64,000 nt of DNA from Botrimarina colliarenosi (GCF_007859955.1 NZ_SJPR01000002.1:792353-856352), one strand, 5' to 3'. Counted from the stretch's first letter, positions 16,989 through 29,922 are shown. Notes: a model not told the origin generated them from the sequence alone. Numbers and translations: made by a program.

Positions 16989-17057
16989 CTTTTGACAGGA
17001 TTTACAGGATCAACGGGATGCTTAGAAATCCTGTCCCTCCTGTTGATCCTGTCAAAG
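16989..17057. repeat. Intergenic inverted repeat, 'GACAGGATTTACAGGAT' family
   Basis: The left arm (16990-17020) is TTTTGACAGGATTTACAGGA followed by TCAACGGGATG. The right arm (17026-17057) is AAATCCTGTCCCTCCTGTTG followed by ATCCTGTCAAAG. It is built from iterated ACAGGAT words. It lies 64 bp upstream of the DapA-like gene. A second copy of the family is at 19635-19702. Confidence 0.8.
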
Positions 17058-17120
17058 AGCTCTTGGTGAACCCCAGAGCTCTCGGCGTCTTGGCGATATC
17101 AACCCCCGACATTTCGAGTC

Positions 17121-18092
17121 ATGCCCGATACGCCCGTTGATCCGCTTCAGCTGATCCGCCCCCGCCGCAAGATCGAGGGGATCACCGCCGTTTTGCTGCC
17201 GTTTACCGACGAACTGGCGGTCGATTGGCCTTCGTTCCGATCGCTGGTGGAATGGACCGCCGAATCGGGGCTGACGCCCGCGGTCAACATGGACACCGGT
17301 TACGGCAACCTGCTCGACGACGCCACGCGGCAAGAGGTCCTGCGGGTCACCGCCGACGTGCTCGGCAGCGGCAAGCGGTTCGTCGCGGGAACGTTCGTGA
17401 TCGACCGGCCCGGCGACGCGTTCGCCCTCGACGCCTACGCCTCGCGGATCGACGAAGTGCAATCGTTCGGCGGCACGCCGGTGATCTGCCAGTCGTACGG
17501 CCTCGCCCACCAAGCGGACGACGTCGTCGCCGCCAACTACCGCCAGATCGCCGAGCGCTGTGACCGGTTCATCGCCTTCGAGCTGGGAGACTGCTTCGCC
17601 CCGTTCGGCAAGATCTACACGCTGGACCTGTACCGCGAGCTGATGGCGATCCCGCAGTGCGTCGGCGCCAAGCACTCGTCGCTCCACCGCGAACCCGAGT
17701 GGCGGCGGCTGGTGCTGCGCAACGAGGTGCGGCCCGACTTCAAGGTCTACACCGGCAACGACTTGGCGATCGACATGGTCGTCTACGGCAGCGACTACCT
17801 GCTGGGCCTCAGTTGCTTCGCCCCCGACGCGTTCGCGCTGCGTGACAAGCTGTGGGCGGCGGGCGACAACCGTTGGCACGAGCTGAACGACGTGCTCCAG
17901 CACCTCGGCTTCCTCGCCTTCCGCAACCCGGTGCCGGCCTACAAGCACTCGGCCGCGATGTTCCTTCAGGCGCGGGGCAGGCTCAATTCGTCGGAGACCC
18001 ACCCGAAGAGCGCCCGCCGCACCGAGGCCGATCGTGAACTGCTGTTGCAAATCGCAACGACACTCGACAAGGCGTTGGAGTTGGCGAGCTGA
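17121..18092 (+). CDS. Dihydrodipicolinate synthase/N-acetylneuraminate lyase family aldolase
   Basis: 323 residues, within the usual TIM-barrel DapA-family length. The N-terminus has GITAVLLPFTDELAVDW (20-36) and the NMDTGYGNLL segment in place of GTTGE. The Schiff-base lysine is in CVGAKHSSLHRE (Lys at about 186), followed by YTGNDLAIDM. The altered glycine-rich loop argues against a true DapA and for a keto-acid or sugar-acid aldolase. It precedes an OYE-like reductase (117 bp) and a secreted lectin-fold protein, all plus strand, and is divergent from an AraC regulator. Substrate unknown. Confidence 0.8.
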   Translation: MPDTPVDPLQLIRPRRKIEGITAVLLPFTDELAVDWPSFRSLVEWTAESGLTPAVNMDTGYGNLLDDATRQEVLRVTADVLGSGKRFVAGTFVIDRPGDAFALDAYASRIDEVQSFGGTPVICQSYGLAHQADDVVAANYRQIAERCDRFIAFELGDCFAPFGKIYTLDLYRELMAIPQCVGAKHSSLHREPEWRRLVLRNEVRPDFKVYTGNDLAIDMVVYGSDYLLGLSCFAPDAFALRDKLWAAGDNRWHELNDVLQHLGFLAFRNPVPAYKHSAAMFLQARGRLNSSETHPKSARRTEADRELLLQIATTLDKALELAS

Positions 18093-18110
18093 CCAAGTCG
18101 GCGTCGTTTT

Positions 18111-18184
18111 CTTTGCACCTTCGCGGCTTGGCGTGAGTTAATCCGGTTCAAGAAGGTCTCAAGCCAAGGCGCGAAGGCGCGAAG
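18111..18184. repeat. Intergenic inverted repeat, 'CGCCAAGGCGCGAAGG' family
   Basis: The left arm (18111-18137) is CTTTGCACCTTCGCGGCTTG then GCGTGAG. The right arm (18158-18184) is CTCAAGCCAAGGCGCGAAGG then CGCGAAG. The loop is about 20 bases. It lies between the DapA-like and OYE-like genes of one apparent operon and ends 13 bases before the Shine-Dalgarno of the second, so it could act on the transcript. Confidence 0.75.
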
Positions 18185-18208
18185 CATTTATTGCAAAAGG
18201 AGCTAGTT

Positions 18209-19630
18209 TTGAACTTTCCGAAGATCGCCAGCCTGAAGACCCCGGACGCCTTTCTTGACCGGCTGAAAGAGCTCGGCGTCACGCTGCCGTTCGACGAGAC
18301 GGTCGAGGCCGGGGCCGCTTCGCCATTGGGGCAGCCGATTGACTCTGACGCGGGCGTCATCGGCAACCGCTTCGCCATCCTGCCGATGGAGGGCTGGGAC
18401 GGCGAGACCAACGGGCTGCCGACCGACCTGACGCGGCGGCGCTGGCGCAACTTCGGCCTCAGCGGCGCCGGGCTGATCTGGGGCGGCGAGGCGGTCGCCG
18501 TCCGGCACGATGGCCGGGCGAACCCCAACCAACTAATGCTGAACGACGAGACCGCCGCGGCGATCGAGTCGCTCCGCGCCGAACTCGTCGATGAGCACCG
18601 CAAGGCGTTCGGCTCGGACGACGGGCTCTGTGTCGGACTGCAGCTCACCCACTCGGGCCGCTATGCCCGGCCGAACGATAAGAAACGGCTCGAGCCGCGT
18701 GTCGCCTACCGGCACCCGGTGCTCGACCCGCGGGCGGGCGTCACCGATGACGCCGCGATCCTGACCGACGACGAGCTCGACCAACTGGTCGATGACTTTA
18801 TCGCCGCGGCGGTGCTCGCGCAGAAGATCGGCTTTGCGTTCGTCGATGTGAAGCACTGCCACGGTTATCTGGGCCACGAGCTGCTGTCGGGCTTCGACCG
18901 CCCCGGCAAGTACGGCGGCGATTTTGAGGGCCGCACCCGCTTCCTCCGCAACATCGTCGCCGGGATCCGCGCGGCGGCGCCGGGGCTGGCGATGGGCGTT
19001 CGGCTGAGCATCTTTGATTTTTCGCCGTACAAGCCGGGTCCCGATGGCGACGGCGTCCCGGACGTGCCCGGGGCGTACCGCTACGCCTTCGGCGGTGACG
19101 GCCAAGGTGGGATCGACCTGACCGAGCCGAGCAAGTTTTTGTCGCTGCTGAAGGAGCTCGGCATCCGCCTCGTCTGCACCACCGCGGGGAGCCCCTACTA
19201 CAACCCCCACATCCAGCGGCCGGCGACGTTCCCCCCTTCGGACGGCTACCAGCCGCCCGAGGACCCGCTGGTGGGCGTCGCCCGCCAGATCGACGCCACG
19301 GCGCGGCTCAAGAGCGAACACCCCGACCTCGTGCTGGTCGGCTCGGGCTACACCTACCTGCAAGATTGGCTGCCCAACGTCGGCCAGGCGGCGGTCCGCA
19401 GCGGCATGGTCGACTCGATCGGGCTGGGCCGCATGGTGCTGTCGTACCCCGACTTGCCCGCCGACGTGCTCGCCGGCACGACGCTGACCCGCAAGAAGGT
19501 CTGCCGGACGTTCAGCGAGTGCACCACGGCGCCGCGCAACGGCATGGTGTCGGGCTGTTACCCGCTCGACCCGTTCTACAAAGCGCGGCCCGAGCGGGAG
19601 AAGATGCTAGCGCTGACGAAGGGTAAATAA
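18209..19630 (+). CDS. NADH:flavin oxidoreductase (Old Yellow Enzyme family)
   Basis: 473 residues from TTG 18209. That start is set by AAAAGGAG (18195-18202) six bases upstream; a TTG at 18191 lies before this site. The FMN-barrel landmarks are [15 protein letters not shown] (N-terminal strand), [13 protein letters not shown] (substrate His region, HSGR), [15 protein letters not shown] and the phosphate-binding end [16 protein letters not shown] with [14 protein letters not shown]. It reduces activated alkenes or carbonyls; the 2,4-dienoyl-CoA reductase iron-sulfur domain is absent. It is probably co-transcribed with the aldolase upstream. Confidence 0.85.
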   Translation: MNFPKIASLKTPDAFLDRLKELGVTLPFDETVEAGAASPLGQPIDSDAGVIGNRFAILPMEGWDGETNGLPTDLTRRRWRNFGLSGAGLIWGGEAVAVRHDGRANPNQLMLNDETAAAIESLRAELVDEHRKAFGSDDGLCVGLQLTHSGRYARPNDKKRLEPRVAYRHPVLDPRAGVTDDAAILTDDELDQLVDDFIAAAVLAQKIGFAFVDVKHCHGYLGHELLSGFDRPGKYGGDFEGRTRFLRNIVAGIRAAAPGLAMGVRLSIFDFSPYKPGPDGDGVPDVPGAYRYAFGGDGQGGIDLTEPSKFLSLLKELGIRLVCTTAGSPYYNPHIQRPATFPPSDGYQPPEDPLVGVARQIDATARLKSEHPDLVLVGSGYTYLQDWLPNVGQAAVRSGMVDSIGLGRMVLSYPDLPADVLAGTTLTRKKVCRTFSECTTAPRNGMVSGCYPLDPFYKARPEREKMLALTKGK

Positions 19631-19634
19631 GAGT

Positions 19635-19702
19635 TTTTGACAGGATCGACGGGATGAACAGGATTGGGTTTTCTTATCTCGTCAATCCTGTTGATCCTGT
19701 CC
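19635..19702. repeat. Intergenic inverted repeat, 'GACAGGAT' family, second copy
   Basis: The left arm TTTTGACAGGATCGACGGGA followed by TGAACAGGATTG (19635-19666) is complemented by GTCAATCCTGTTGATCCTGT (19681-19700). It shares its words with 16989-17057. It starts five bases after the OYE stop codon and ends 27 bases before the next ATG. Confidence 0.8.
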
Positions 19703-19728
19703 TCTCACACTTCGTTAGGTCATCCGGC

Positions 19729-20370
19729 ATGCTTCGTCACGTGTTTATCGCATGGACGGTCCTCTCGGCCGTTACCGGAGCGATCGCAGCTGAGTCGGTC
19801 GTCTTTGAAGACGACTTCTCCGACGGCGTCGAACGCTGGGAAGTGCTCGACCCGGCCACGTGGCGGCTGAACGACGACGGCACGTTCGAGATCACCGCCC
19901 GTGAGTCGGCCTACAAGCCGCCGCACCGCAGCCCGTTGCACGTGGCGCTGGTGAAGGACGTGACAGTCGGCGATATGGCGATCGAGTTCCGAGTGAAGAG
20001 CACGCTCGACACGGGATCGCACCGCGATTGCTGTGTCTTCTTTGGATGGCAAGACCCTGCCCACTTCTACTACGTCCATCTGGGCGCCCTGCCCGATGCG
20101 GCGAGCGGGCAGATCCAGCTCGTCGACGGCGCCGACCGCCGGCCGCTGACCGCCAACAAGCGGCCCGTTCCGTGGACCGATGGCTGGCACACGGTGCGGC
20201 TCGAACGCCACCCCGCCACCGGCCGCATCGCGGTCTACTTCGACGACCTGACGACGCCCCTCATGGAGACGACCGACACGACGCTCGGCGCCGGCCGCGT
20301 CGGCATTGGCTCGTTCGACGATTGCGACGCTTTCGACGACGTGCGGGTCCTCGACGGGTCCACCAAGTAG
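19729..20370 (+). CDS. Secreted concanavalin-like (DUF1080/LamG-type) protein
   Basis: 213 residues from ATG 19729, where a signal peptide starts (MLRHVFIAWTVLSAVTGAIAA). The mature part opens with VFEDDFSDGVERWEVLD and contains the jelly-roll strands MAIEFRVKSTLD, CCVFFGWQDPAHFYYVHLG, WHTVRLERHPATGRIAVYFDD and RVGIGSFDDCDAFDDVRV. This is the pattern of sugar-binding or glycoside-processing domains abundant in planctomycetes. It may bind or process polysaccharide outside the cell. Convergent with the symporter gene. Confidence 0.75.
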   Translation: MLRHVFIAWTVLSAVTGAIAAESVVFEDDFSDGVERWEVLDPATWRLNDDGTFEITARESAYKPPHRSPLHVALVKDVTVGDMAIEFRVKSTLDTGSHRDCCVFFGWQDPAHFYYVHLGALPDAASGQIQLVDGADRRPLTANKRPVPWTDGWHTVRLERHPATGRIAVYFDDLTTPLMETTDTTLGAGRVGIGSFDDCDAFDDVRVLDGSTK

Positions 20371-20385
20371 CCTGGTGACCGCCGC

Positions 20386-22425
20386 CTACTTAGCGATCCC
20401 CAGCGGGCTGAAGACGGCGTAAAGCACGAGCGTGAGGCCGATGCCGATCAAGCCGGCGACCCAGGCGCCCTTCGAGCCCTTGAGGTCGAGGTCGGTCTTG
20501 GCCTCGAAGGTGATCGGCTCTTTGAGCGGAGCCATCACGGTGGCCGCCGCCATGACCGCCACACAGATGCCGAAAACAATCGCCATGCGGTTGAGGAACT
20601 GGATCTCGGGGGCCATGACCTTGAGTCCCGAGTAGCAGACAATGCTGGTCAACAAGCCAATCGTGCCGGCCCAACGGGGGCAGCGACGCGCCAGCAGGCC
20701 GACAACGAACACCGCCAGGATGCCCGGCGAGATCAGGCCCTGCGACTCCTGGATGATCGTGAAGATCGAGTTGGAGATGTTGGGGTCGCCGAGCGCCGGC
20801 GAGAGCGCGCAGGCGATTATGGCGAAGACCACCACCGCGATGCGTCCGGTCAGTACGATTGTTGACTGCGGCGCGGTCGGGGCGAGGTACTTCTGGAAGA
20901 GATCGAGCGTAAAGATCGACGAGGCCGCGTTGAGCATAGCCGCCAGCGAGCTGATCACCGCCCCCAGCAAGGCCGCCATCACGAAGCCGAAGAGGCCCGT
21001 ATTGGTTGGGATCATCCCCAGCAGCAGCCCGAGCGCGGTGTCGTATTTGTAGGCGACGAGCGCCTGCGAAGCGGTCGGCTTACCGGCGGCGGAAGCGGCG
21101 TCGGCCACCCGCTTGTTGTAAGCCTCGACCTCGACGGCGAGCTCGGGGTTGATGAACTTCCAGGCGTGGTCCTCGGTGTCGCTGAAGGTCTGAAACTCGG
21201 CGGGCTCCGCCCCGTCGTAGTCCTCCTGGGTCATCCGCAGCACATGGGGATTGTCGGTCTTGGCGGCTTCTCGGGCGGCCTTGTCGGGGAAGACCGCAAC
21301 CAGGAACGTGGGGCCCTCATGGGCGTCGAGCATCGCCGCATCGGGCGTCTGGTCGACCGTCACGTACTGGGTTTCGGGGTTCGCCTTCTCGTACTTGGCG
21401 ATGGCGGCGGCCGCGTCTCCGCGGGACCCGAGCCGCATCTCCTCGTGGAACAGGTTGAACGCAATGATGCCGGGGATCACGACGACGAAGGGGATCACCA
21501 GCTTGAGGTAGGCGGCGAAGACGATGCCCTTCTGCCCTTCGGCCAGACTCGACGAGCCGAGCGTCCGCTGCGTGATATACTGGTTCAGGCCCCAGTAATA
21601 GAAGTTGGGGATCCACATCCCGAGCAGCAGCGCCGTCCACGGCAACACGTTGTCGGTCGCCGGAAGAAACATGTTCATCCGGTTGGCGTTGAGCTCCATG
21701 AACCGTTCGAGCGGTCCCTGGTCCGGGTCGAGCTGCTGGATCGCCACTTCGCCGGTGGCGACGTTGACGACGGTCGCGGCCGACTCCGCCTCGCCGAGCC
21801 GGTTGAAGGCGAGCCACATGATGATGGCGCCGCCGACGATCAGGGCGGTCCCCTGCAACAAGTCGGCCCACACCGAGGCCTTGAGGCCGCCGGCGACGAC
21901 GTAAATCATCGCGATCAAAGCGATAAACAACGATGGCTGCCATAGCGGGATGTCGTACCCGTAGCCCAGCCCGAGCGTCTTGACCGTGAGGGCGCCCGAG
22001 TAGGTGACGGCGCCGAGCAGCAACAGGTAAATCAGCACAGTGGCCGCCGCCATAATCAGCCGGGCGGCGCTGTTGTACCGGTACTCAAGAAACTCGGGCA
22101 TCGTGTAGATTCCGGCCCGCAAGAAGTAGGGCAGGAATCCGAAGGCGACCACCACCAGCGTGACGGCGGCCATCCACTCGTAACTAGCGATCGCTAGGCC
22201 GACGTGGCTGGCGGCGTTGCCGCTCATGCCGACGAACTGCTCGGTGCTGATGTTGGCCGCGATCAGCGAGAAACCGACCAACCACCAAGTCAGGCCGCGG
22301 CCCGCCAGGAAGTAGTCCTGCGAGCTCTTCTCGCCATCCCCCGCCTTGGTTCGGCTCTTCCACAGTCCAACGAAGACCACCGCGGCGATGAACAGGGCGA
22401 AGACAGCGATATCGAGAAAACCCAC
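20386..22425 (-). CDS. Sodium:solute symporter (SSS/SGLT family)
   Basis: 679 residues from GTG 22425, which has GGGAG six bases upstream; a longer frame adds 19 Ser/Arg-rich residues. Landmarks are DYFLAGRGLTWWLVGFSLIAANISTEQFVG (core SLIAANISTEQFVG), ASVWADLLQG (helix 5), NQYITQRTLGSSS and LGAVISSLAAMLNAASSIFTLDL (core SSLAAMLNAASSIFT), all typical of sugar-transporting SSS members. A hydrophilic insert of about 130 residues (around 340-465) separates two helices. Divergent from the beta-galactosidase gene (227-bp gap) and near galactokinase, so galactose or a galactoside is the likely substrate (inference). Confidence 0.88.
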   Translation of the reverse strand: MGFLDIAVFALFIAAVVFVGLWKSRTKAGDGEKSSQDYFLAGRGLTWWLVGFSLIAANISTEQFVGMSGNAASHVGLAIASYEWMAAVTLVVVAFGFLPYFLRAGIYTMPEFLEYRYNSAARLIMAAATVLIYLLLLGAVTYSGALTVKTLGLGYGYDIPLWQPSLFIALIAMIYVVAGGLKASVWADLLQGTALIVGGAIIMWLAFNRLGEAESAATVVNVATGEVAIQQLDPDQGPLERFMELNANRMNMFLPATDNVLPWTALLLGMWIPNFYYWGLNQYITQRTLGSSSLAEGQKGIVFAAYLKLVIPFVVVIPGIIAFNLFHEEMRLGSRGDAAAAIAKYEKANPETQYVTVDQTPDAAMLDAHEGPTFLVAVFPDKAAREAAKTDNPHVLRMTQEDYDGAEPAEFQTFSDTEDHAWKFINPELAVEVEAYNKRVADAASAAGKPTASQALVAYKYDTALGLLLGMIPTNTGLFGFVMAALLGAVISSLAAMLNAASSIFTLDLFQKYLAPTAPQSTIVLTGRIAVVVFAIIACALSPALGDPNISNSIFTIIQESQGLISPGILAVFVVGLLARRCPRWAGTIGLLTSIVCYSGLKVMAPEIQFLNRMAIVFGICVAVMAAATVMAPLKEPITFEAKTDLDLKGSKGAWVAGLIGIGLTLVLYAVFSPLGIAK

Positions 22426-22598
22426 AACCAGCTCCCGGGAACGTATAGAGGTTCGCAGAGAAGAAGATGAGCGGCCTGCCAACCGGATTAGTTGGCGAAT
22501 CAGGCCCTGTTTGAAGGCGGCATTATTGACAGCCGGGGGCCTCCGACGCCAGCCGCTATTCCGGCCCCGCGTGGACGACGGGCCCAGCGGGGCGTTAG

Positions 22599-25832
<3,234 letters not shown>

Positions 25833-25859
25833 GCGGGCAACATCGAATAACTGAAACCT

Positions 25860-25947
25860 CTGTAGGAGGGGTCTCCGACCCCGATGACGGCTTCCAGCCC
25901 TTAGCGGTTTATCGCGCGAAATCGGGGTCGGAGACCCCTCCCACAGG
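25860..25947. repeat. Intergenic inverted repeat, 'GGAGGGGTCTCCGACCCCGAT'
   Basis: AGGAGGGGTCTCCGACCCC (from 25864) is complemented by GGGGTCGGAGACCCCTCC (from 25924), with about 35 bases between. It lies between lacZ and galK and ends 28 bases before the galK ATG. Confidence 0.8.
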
Positions 25948-25974
25948 CGCCACTTGGATCCCGACCCACCGTCC

Positions 25975-27162
25975 ATGTCGATCGAAACCGCCAAGCCGCT
26001 CGCCGACGTCGTCGAAGGCGTGAAAGCGCTGTTTGCCGAGAAGTTTGGCGCCGCGCCGCAGTGCGTCACCGCGGCGCCGGGACGCGTCAACTTGATCGGT
26101 GAGCACACCGACTACAACGACGGCTTCGTGCTGCCGATGGCGATCGACCGGCAGACCGTCGTCGCCGCGTCGAAGCGCGACGACGATCGCCCCGTCGTGC
26201 GGCTCTACAGCGCCACGATGAAAGGCGCGGCCGAACTGACGATTGAGCCCGACGGCGCCGAGCTGCCCGGCTGGGCCAAGTACGTACGTGGCGTCATCGA
26301 CGCCTATCGCGAGGCGGGCGTCGACGTTCCGGCGTTCGACGCGGTGATCGACTCGACGGTGCCGCTCGGCGGCGGGCTCTCGAGTTCGGCGGCGCTCGAG
26401 GTGTCGCTCGCCCTGGTGATCGAAACGCTCAACGGCAAATCGCTCCCCGGCCCGCAGCGGGCCCTGCTCTGCCAGCAAGCCGAGCACCAAGGCGCCGGCG
26501 TGCCGTGCGGCATCATGGACCAGTTCAGCTCGGCCCTCTGCCACGCCGACCACGTGATGCTGCTCGATTGCCGTTCGCAGCAGCCGAAAATGGTCCCGTT
26601 CACCGACCCGACCGTCAGCGTGCTGATCACCAACAGCAACGTGAAGCACGAGCTCACCGGCGGCGAGTACGCCGAACGTCGTCAGCAGTGCGAGGCGGCC
26701 GCGGCGGGGCTCGGCGTCAAGGCGCTCCGCGACGTCACGCCCGAACAGCTCGCCGCCAACGAGGCGAAGCTCGACCCGCTCCCCTTCAAACGGGCCCGCC
26801 ACATCACCGGCGAGAACCTCCGCACCGAGCGCGCCGCCGAGGCGCTGGCCGCCTCGGACTGGGAGACCGCCGGCGAATTGATGTACGCCAGCCACGCCGC
26901 GATGCGGGACGACTTTGAGATCACCGTCCCGGAGATCGACAAGCTGGTCGAGATCGCCCGCGAGATCGGCCCGGAGGAGGGCGTGATCGGCTCGCGGATG
27001 ACGGGCGGCGGCTTCGGCGGCTGCACCGTAACGCTCGTCCGCACCGACAAGGCCGAGGAGGTCGCCCGCACGATCGCCGAACGGTATAAAGCAGCGACGG
27101 GCATCGAGGCGACCTGCTTCACCACCCGTCCCGCGGAAGGCGGCCGCGTGCTGGAGAGCTAA
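25975..27162 (+). CDS. galK: Galactokinase
   Basis: 395 residues from ATG 25975; a TTG 21 bases upstream is possible. All three GHMP kinase motifs are present: PGRVNLIGEHTDYNDGFVLP (galactokinase signature, about 40-59), PLGGGLSSSAALEV (motif 2, about 130) and MTGGGFGGCTVTLV (motif 3, about 350). It phosphorylates galactose to galactose-1-phosphate with ATP in the cytoplasm (Leloir pathway). It follows lacZ in the same orientation. No galT or galE gene is in the window. Confidence 0.95.
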   Translation: MSIETAKPLADVVEGVKALFAEKFGAAPQCVTAAPGRVNLIGEHTDYNDGFVLPMAIDRQTVVAASKRDDDRPVVRLYSATMKGAAELTIEPDGAELPGWAKYVRGVIDAYREAGVDVPAFDAVIDSTVPLGGGLSSSAALEVSLALVIETLNGKSLPGPQRALLCQQAEHQGAGVPCGIMDQFSSALCHADHVMLLDCRSQQPKMVPFTDPTVSVLITNSNVKHELTGGEYAERRQQCEAAAAGLGVKALRDVTPEQLAANEAKLDPLPFKRARHITGENLRTERAAEALAASDWETAGELMYASHAAMRDDFEITVPEIDKLVEIAREIGPEEGVIGSRMTGGGFGGCTVTLVRTDKAEEVARTIAERYKAATGIEATCFTTRPAEGGRVLES

Positions 27163-27190
27163 GGGCTTCGCGCCGAGACGCGGACAGAAC

Positions 27191-27363
27191 AAAACTCCCC
27201 TCCCCTTGATGGGGAGGGGTCGGGGGAGGGGTGATGAACGGGGTACCCGGTTTCACAAGGGTACACGCCCTTTAGTCACCACTCCGCTTGCAATCGTGTA
27301 ACGCCGCCCGGGTACCCGCTGCCCCCCCTCCCCTAGCCCCTCCCCACCAGGGGGAGGGGGATT
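27191..27363. repeat. Intergenic inverted repeat, 'CCCCTCCCC...GGGTACCC' type
   Basis: The left arm contains CTCCCCTCCCCTTGATGGGG and GGGGTACCC (27196-27248). The right arm contains GGGTACCCGC and CCCCTCCCCACCAGGGGGAG (27311-27358). It fills most of the space between galK and the deaminase gene. A similar GGGTACCC-bounded element is at 60.3-60.5 kb. Confidence 0.65.
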
Positions 27364-27391
27364 CGAACTCGCTGCGCGAGGCTTACTTCGC

Positions 27392-28621
27392 ATGATCGTC
27401 GCTGGGCAACTCCTGCTAGAAGACGAAACGACGCCCGGCTTAGCTCGCCTGGCGCCCGGGTTGGTCCGCGTCGAGGACGGCGTGATCAGCGAGCTTGTCG
27501 AAGGGGAAATCCCCCAGGCGTTTGACCTCGGCGGGCCCGGTTGCTTGGTGTCGCCTGGCTTTGTCGACACGCACCTCCACCTGCCGCAGTTCGACATGAT
27601 CGGCGCCCACGGGCTGCCGCTCCTCGAGTGGCTCTCGGGCGTCACCTTCCCCTCCGAAGCCAAATGGGCCGACGCCGACTACGCCGCGGCGATGACCGGG
27701 CGGGTCGCGGAGCAACTCTTGTCGGTGGGGACGACCAGCCTTTGCGCCTACAGCAGCGTCCATCACGCGGCGACCGCCGCGGCGATCGAGACCCTCACGA
27801 AGGCGGGGCTCCGCGGCGTGGTCGGCCAGGCGATGAGCGACCGCTTCGCTCCCGACGGACTCGTTGGCGCGACCGCCGAGCTGCTCGACCAGACGGCCGA
27901 TCTGCTCCACCGATTCCCGGCCGGCGGGCGCGTCGCGGCGGCGGTCACGCCACGGTTCGCCGTGTCGTGCACGGCCGAGCTGCTGGCGGGCGCCGGACGG
28001 CTGGCGGCGGAACACCCGCGCGCATTGGTGCAGACGCACCTCAGCGAGACGGTTCCCGAGTGCGAGCTGATCGGCGAGTTGTACAACGGCGCCAGCTACG
28101 TCGACGTCTACGACGCGGCCGGCTTGGTGACCGACCGGACGCTGCTGGGTCACGGCATCCACTTGAGCCCGGCGGAGCGTGCGACGCTCCAGCAAGCGGG
28201 CGCCGTCATCGCCCATTGCCCGACGGCGAATTCTTTTCTCCGCTCCGGAGCGATGGACCGGCACACGACGATTACCGCCGGTGTGCGGACATCGCTAGGG
28301 ACCGACATCGGCGCCGGCTACGAGCGATCGATGGTCCGCGTCGGCCGGGCGATGATCGAGACCGCGGCGGCGCTCGGCGCCGACTACCCGGCGGCGGCCC
28401 ACGCATGGTGGCAGATCACCGCCGGCAACGCCGACGCCGCCGGCTTCACCGACGCCGGGCGCCTCAGCGTCGGGGCGCCGGCCGACCTCGTCGTGATCGA
28501 GCCCAACCAGCCGTGGCTCACTTCGCCCGTCGACCCGCTGGCGATGCTGATGTTCGCGTGGGACGACCGCTGGGTGCGGCAGACGCTGGTGCGGGGGGAG
28601 ATCGCTTACCGGGCGGCGTAA
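27392..28621 (+). CDS. guaD: Guanine deaminase (amidohydrolase family)
   Basis: 409 residues. Metal-ligand and substrate motifs of cytosolic guanine deaminases are SPGFVDTHLHLPQFDMIG (about 52-69, HxH), LVQTHLSETVPE (His at about 215), LLGHGIHLSP (His at about 251), CPTANSFLRSGAM and SLGTDIGAG (the Asp). It converts guanine to xanthine and ammonia. It stands alone, with repeat-filled spacers on both sides. It may complement the pyrimidine-salvage and catabolism genes at 48-56 kb. Other ATZ/TRZ deaminase specificities are possible but less likely. Confidence 0.82.
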   Translation: MIVAGQLLLEDETTPGLARLAPGLVRVEDGVISELVEGEIPQAFDLGGPGCLVSPGFVDTHLHLPQFDMIGAHGLPLLEWLSGVTFPSEAKWADADYAAAMTGRVAEQLLSVGTTSLCAYSSVHHAATAAAIETLTKAGLRGVVGQAMSDRFAPDGLVGATAELLDQTADLLHRFPAGGRVAAAVTPRFAVSCTAELLAGAGRLAAEHPRALVQTHLSETVPECELIGELYNGASYVDVYDAAGLVTDRTLLGHGIHLSPAERATLQQAGAVIAHCPTANSFLRSGAMDRHTTITAGVRTSLGTDIGAGYERSMVRVGRAMIETAAALGADYPAAAHAWWQITAGNADAAGFTDAGRLSVGAPADLVVIEPNQPWLTSPVDPLAMLMFAWDDRWVRQTLVRGEIAYRAA

Positions 28622-28657
28622 GACGGGCGTGCGAACTCGTAGGTCAGGTGGCCGGGC

Positions 28658-28751
28658 GCCATGCTCCCACGCGAAGCGGATGAGCATGCGAAGCGGAGTA
28701 GACGATCCACTCTGGTTCGCATGCTCATCTCCCAGCGAAGGTGAGCATGGC
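28658..28751. repeat. Nested palindrome between convergent genes
   Basis: The outer arms are GCCATGCTC (28658-28666) and GAGCATGGC (28743-28751). The inner perfect 12-bp arms are TGAGCATGCGAA (28681-28692) and TTCGCATGCTCA (28716-28727). It lies between the guanine deaminase and PEP-CTERM-like genes, which converge, so it could serve as a two-way terminator, though it has no U-tract. Confidence 0.65.
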
Positions 28752-28788
28752 AATCGCCTGAGAACGTTGAGGCTGACGCAAAGCTTTG

Positions 28789-29547
28789 TTATGCGAGCAA
28801 AAGCTCGCCACTGCGAAACAACGCTGAACTGATAACGGCAAAACACAGGGTGCAAACACTTGTCGGCTCTGGGATTGCCACGGCTCGCTGTAGTCGGATT
28901 TGGACGTGACCAACTGTATCACCATCCGAAGCCCGCAGTGAGAGATACAGAATACTGTTGGGAAATCGATTCCAAGTAGCCGCATCGCCGACGCTCGTAC
29001 CGGACATGAGCACATCACTTAGCGGTTCGGAGTCGCTCACCCGCGAGATCAATCCGCCGGTCGTAGTGAAGTCGAACCCTTCACCAAACGCCGACGCGTC
29101 GCCAAAACCCAAAATGGAAATTTCGTCGTCTAACCAACCACTACACGAAAAACCAGCGCAGGCCCCACCGGCTTTATTGTCTGTCACCAGCAGGTTTCCG
29201 CCCGTCAAGCGGAGAGATTCGCTGCCAAGCCGGACCATCCCGTTTAAAAGTACAATTCGTTCTGTAGGGGCTCGTTCAGGCCCGACGTAGAAATCACTCG
29301 TGATCACCGAGTCCGATGAGGCTTGTTCCACTCGCGTACCCAGGATCAGGCCTTCAAATGCAAACGAGACGACCACTGGCGCCTTCACAGCGACAGACGG
29401 CGGAAACTGAAAGCCGCTGCTGGTCTGAACCGAAGCAACCTCACCCCGCAGCTCCAAACGCACAGGAACTGCCGTTGCAGTGGTCGTAGCCAAGCAAATT
29501 AGAAACGTGCTACAAATCGCTAGTACTCGCATTCTTGCAGCCATCAT
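28789..29547 (-). CDS. Exported protein with degenerate PEP-CTERM anchor
   Basis: 252 residues with a signal peptide (MRVLAICSTFLICLATTTATA; the start may be this Met at 29532). A beta-rich middle region has no recognised enzyme motif. The C-terminus reads AIPEPTSVCTLCFAVISSAL followed by FRSGELLLA: the PEP box and a hydrophobic helix are present, but the final basic cluster expected of PEP-CTERM sorting signals is nearly lost. The gene has visibly lower GC than its neighbours. It is probably surface-associated; function unknown. Confidence 0.7.
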   Translation of the reverse strand: MMAARMRVLAICSTFLICLATTTATAVPVRLELRGEVASVQTSSGFQFPPSVAVKAPVVVSFAFEGLILGTRVEQASSDSVITSDFYVGPERAPTERIVLLNGMVRLGSESLRLTGGNLLVTDNKAGGACAGFSCSGWLDDEISILGFGDASAFGEGFDFTTTGGLISRVSDSEPLSDVLMSGTSVGDAATWNRFPNSILYLSLRASDGDTVGHVQIRLQRAVAIPEPTSVCTLCFAVISSALFRSGELLLA

Positions 29548-29726
29548 TTGGGAAAAAACGCGTCGAATAAAACTGCCAGGCGTACTCTAGGCAGATGCAC
29601 CGGCGGAATGTCACGATCGGCGTACTTATTTTTTCGGAGGGTGGCTGGGGACGCAGCGAAGCGTAGCCCCCAGCGCATTGCCAGGAGAGTCTCCACTTGC
29701 AAGGCTCTGGGGGGCTCGGCTGACGC

Positions 29727-29914
29727 GGGTGGCCCCGACTGTTGTGAGCGAGCGACTCACTTCTCCGAACTACTTCGATCGAACAACTGTCGGGGTGCGC
29801 GGCCCAGGAGGCGAGCGATCTTCCAAGACCTCTTGCCGCTTCGCGACCCCGACAATCGTTCGGCTGCACCAAGCGGGAAAGCGAATCTCTTGCTCACGAC
29901 AGTCGGGGCCACCC
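29727..29914. mobile_element. MITE-like element, copy A (188 bp)
   Basis: Perfect 16-bp terminal inverted repeats: GGGTGGCCCCGACTGT (29727-29742) and ACAGTCGGGGCCACCC (29899-29914). Internal words also fold back (CTGTCGGGGTGCG with ACCCCGACAATCG). The size, ends and several internal blocks (AGCGAG, TGTCGGGGTGCG, CAGGAGGC, CCTCTTG) match 47472-47660. It has no coding capacity. The flanking 29640-29726 holds a separate small palindrome, GGCTGGGG...CCCCCAGC, and no gene. Confidence 0.75.
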
Positions 29915-29922
29915 GGCGCCTG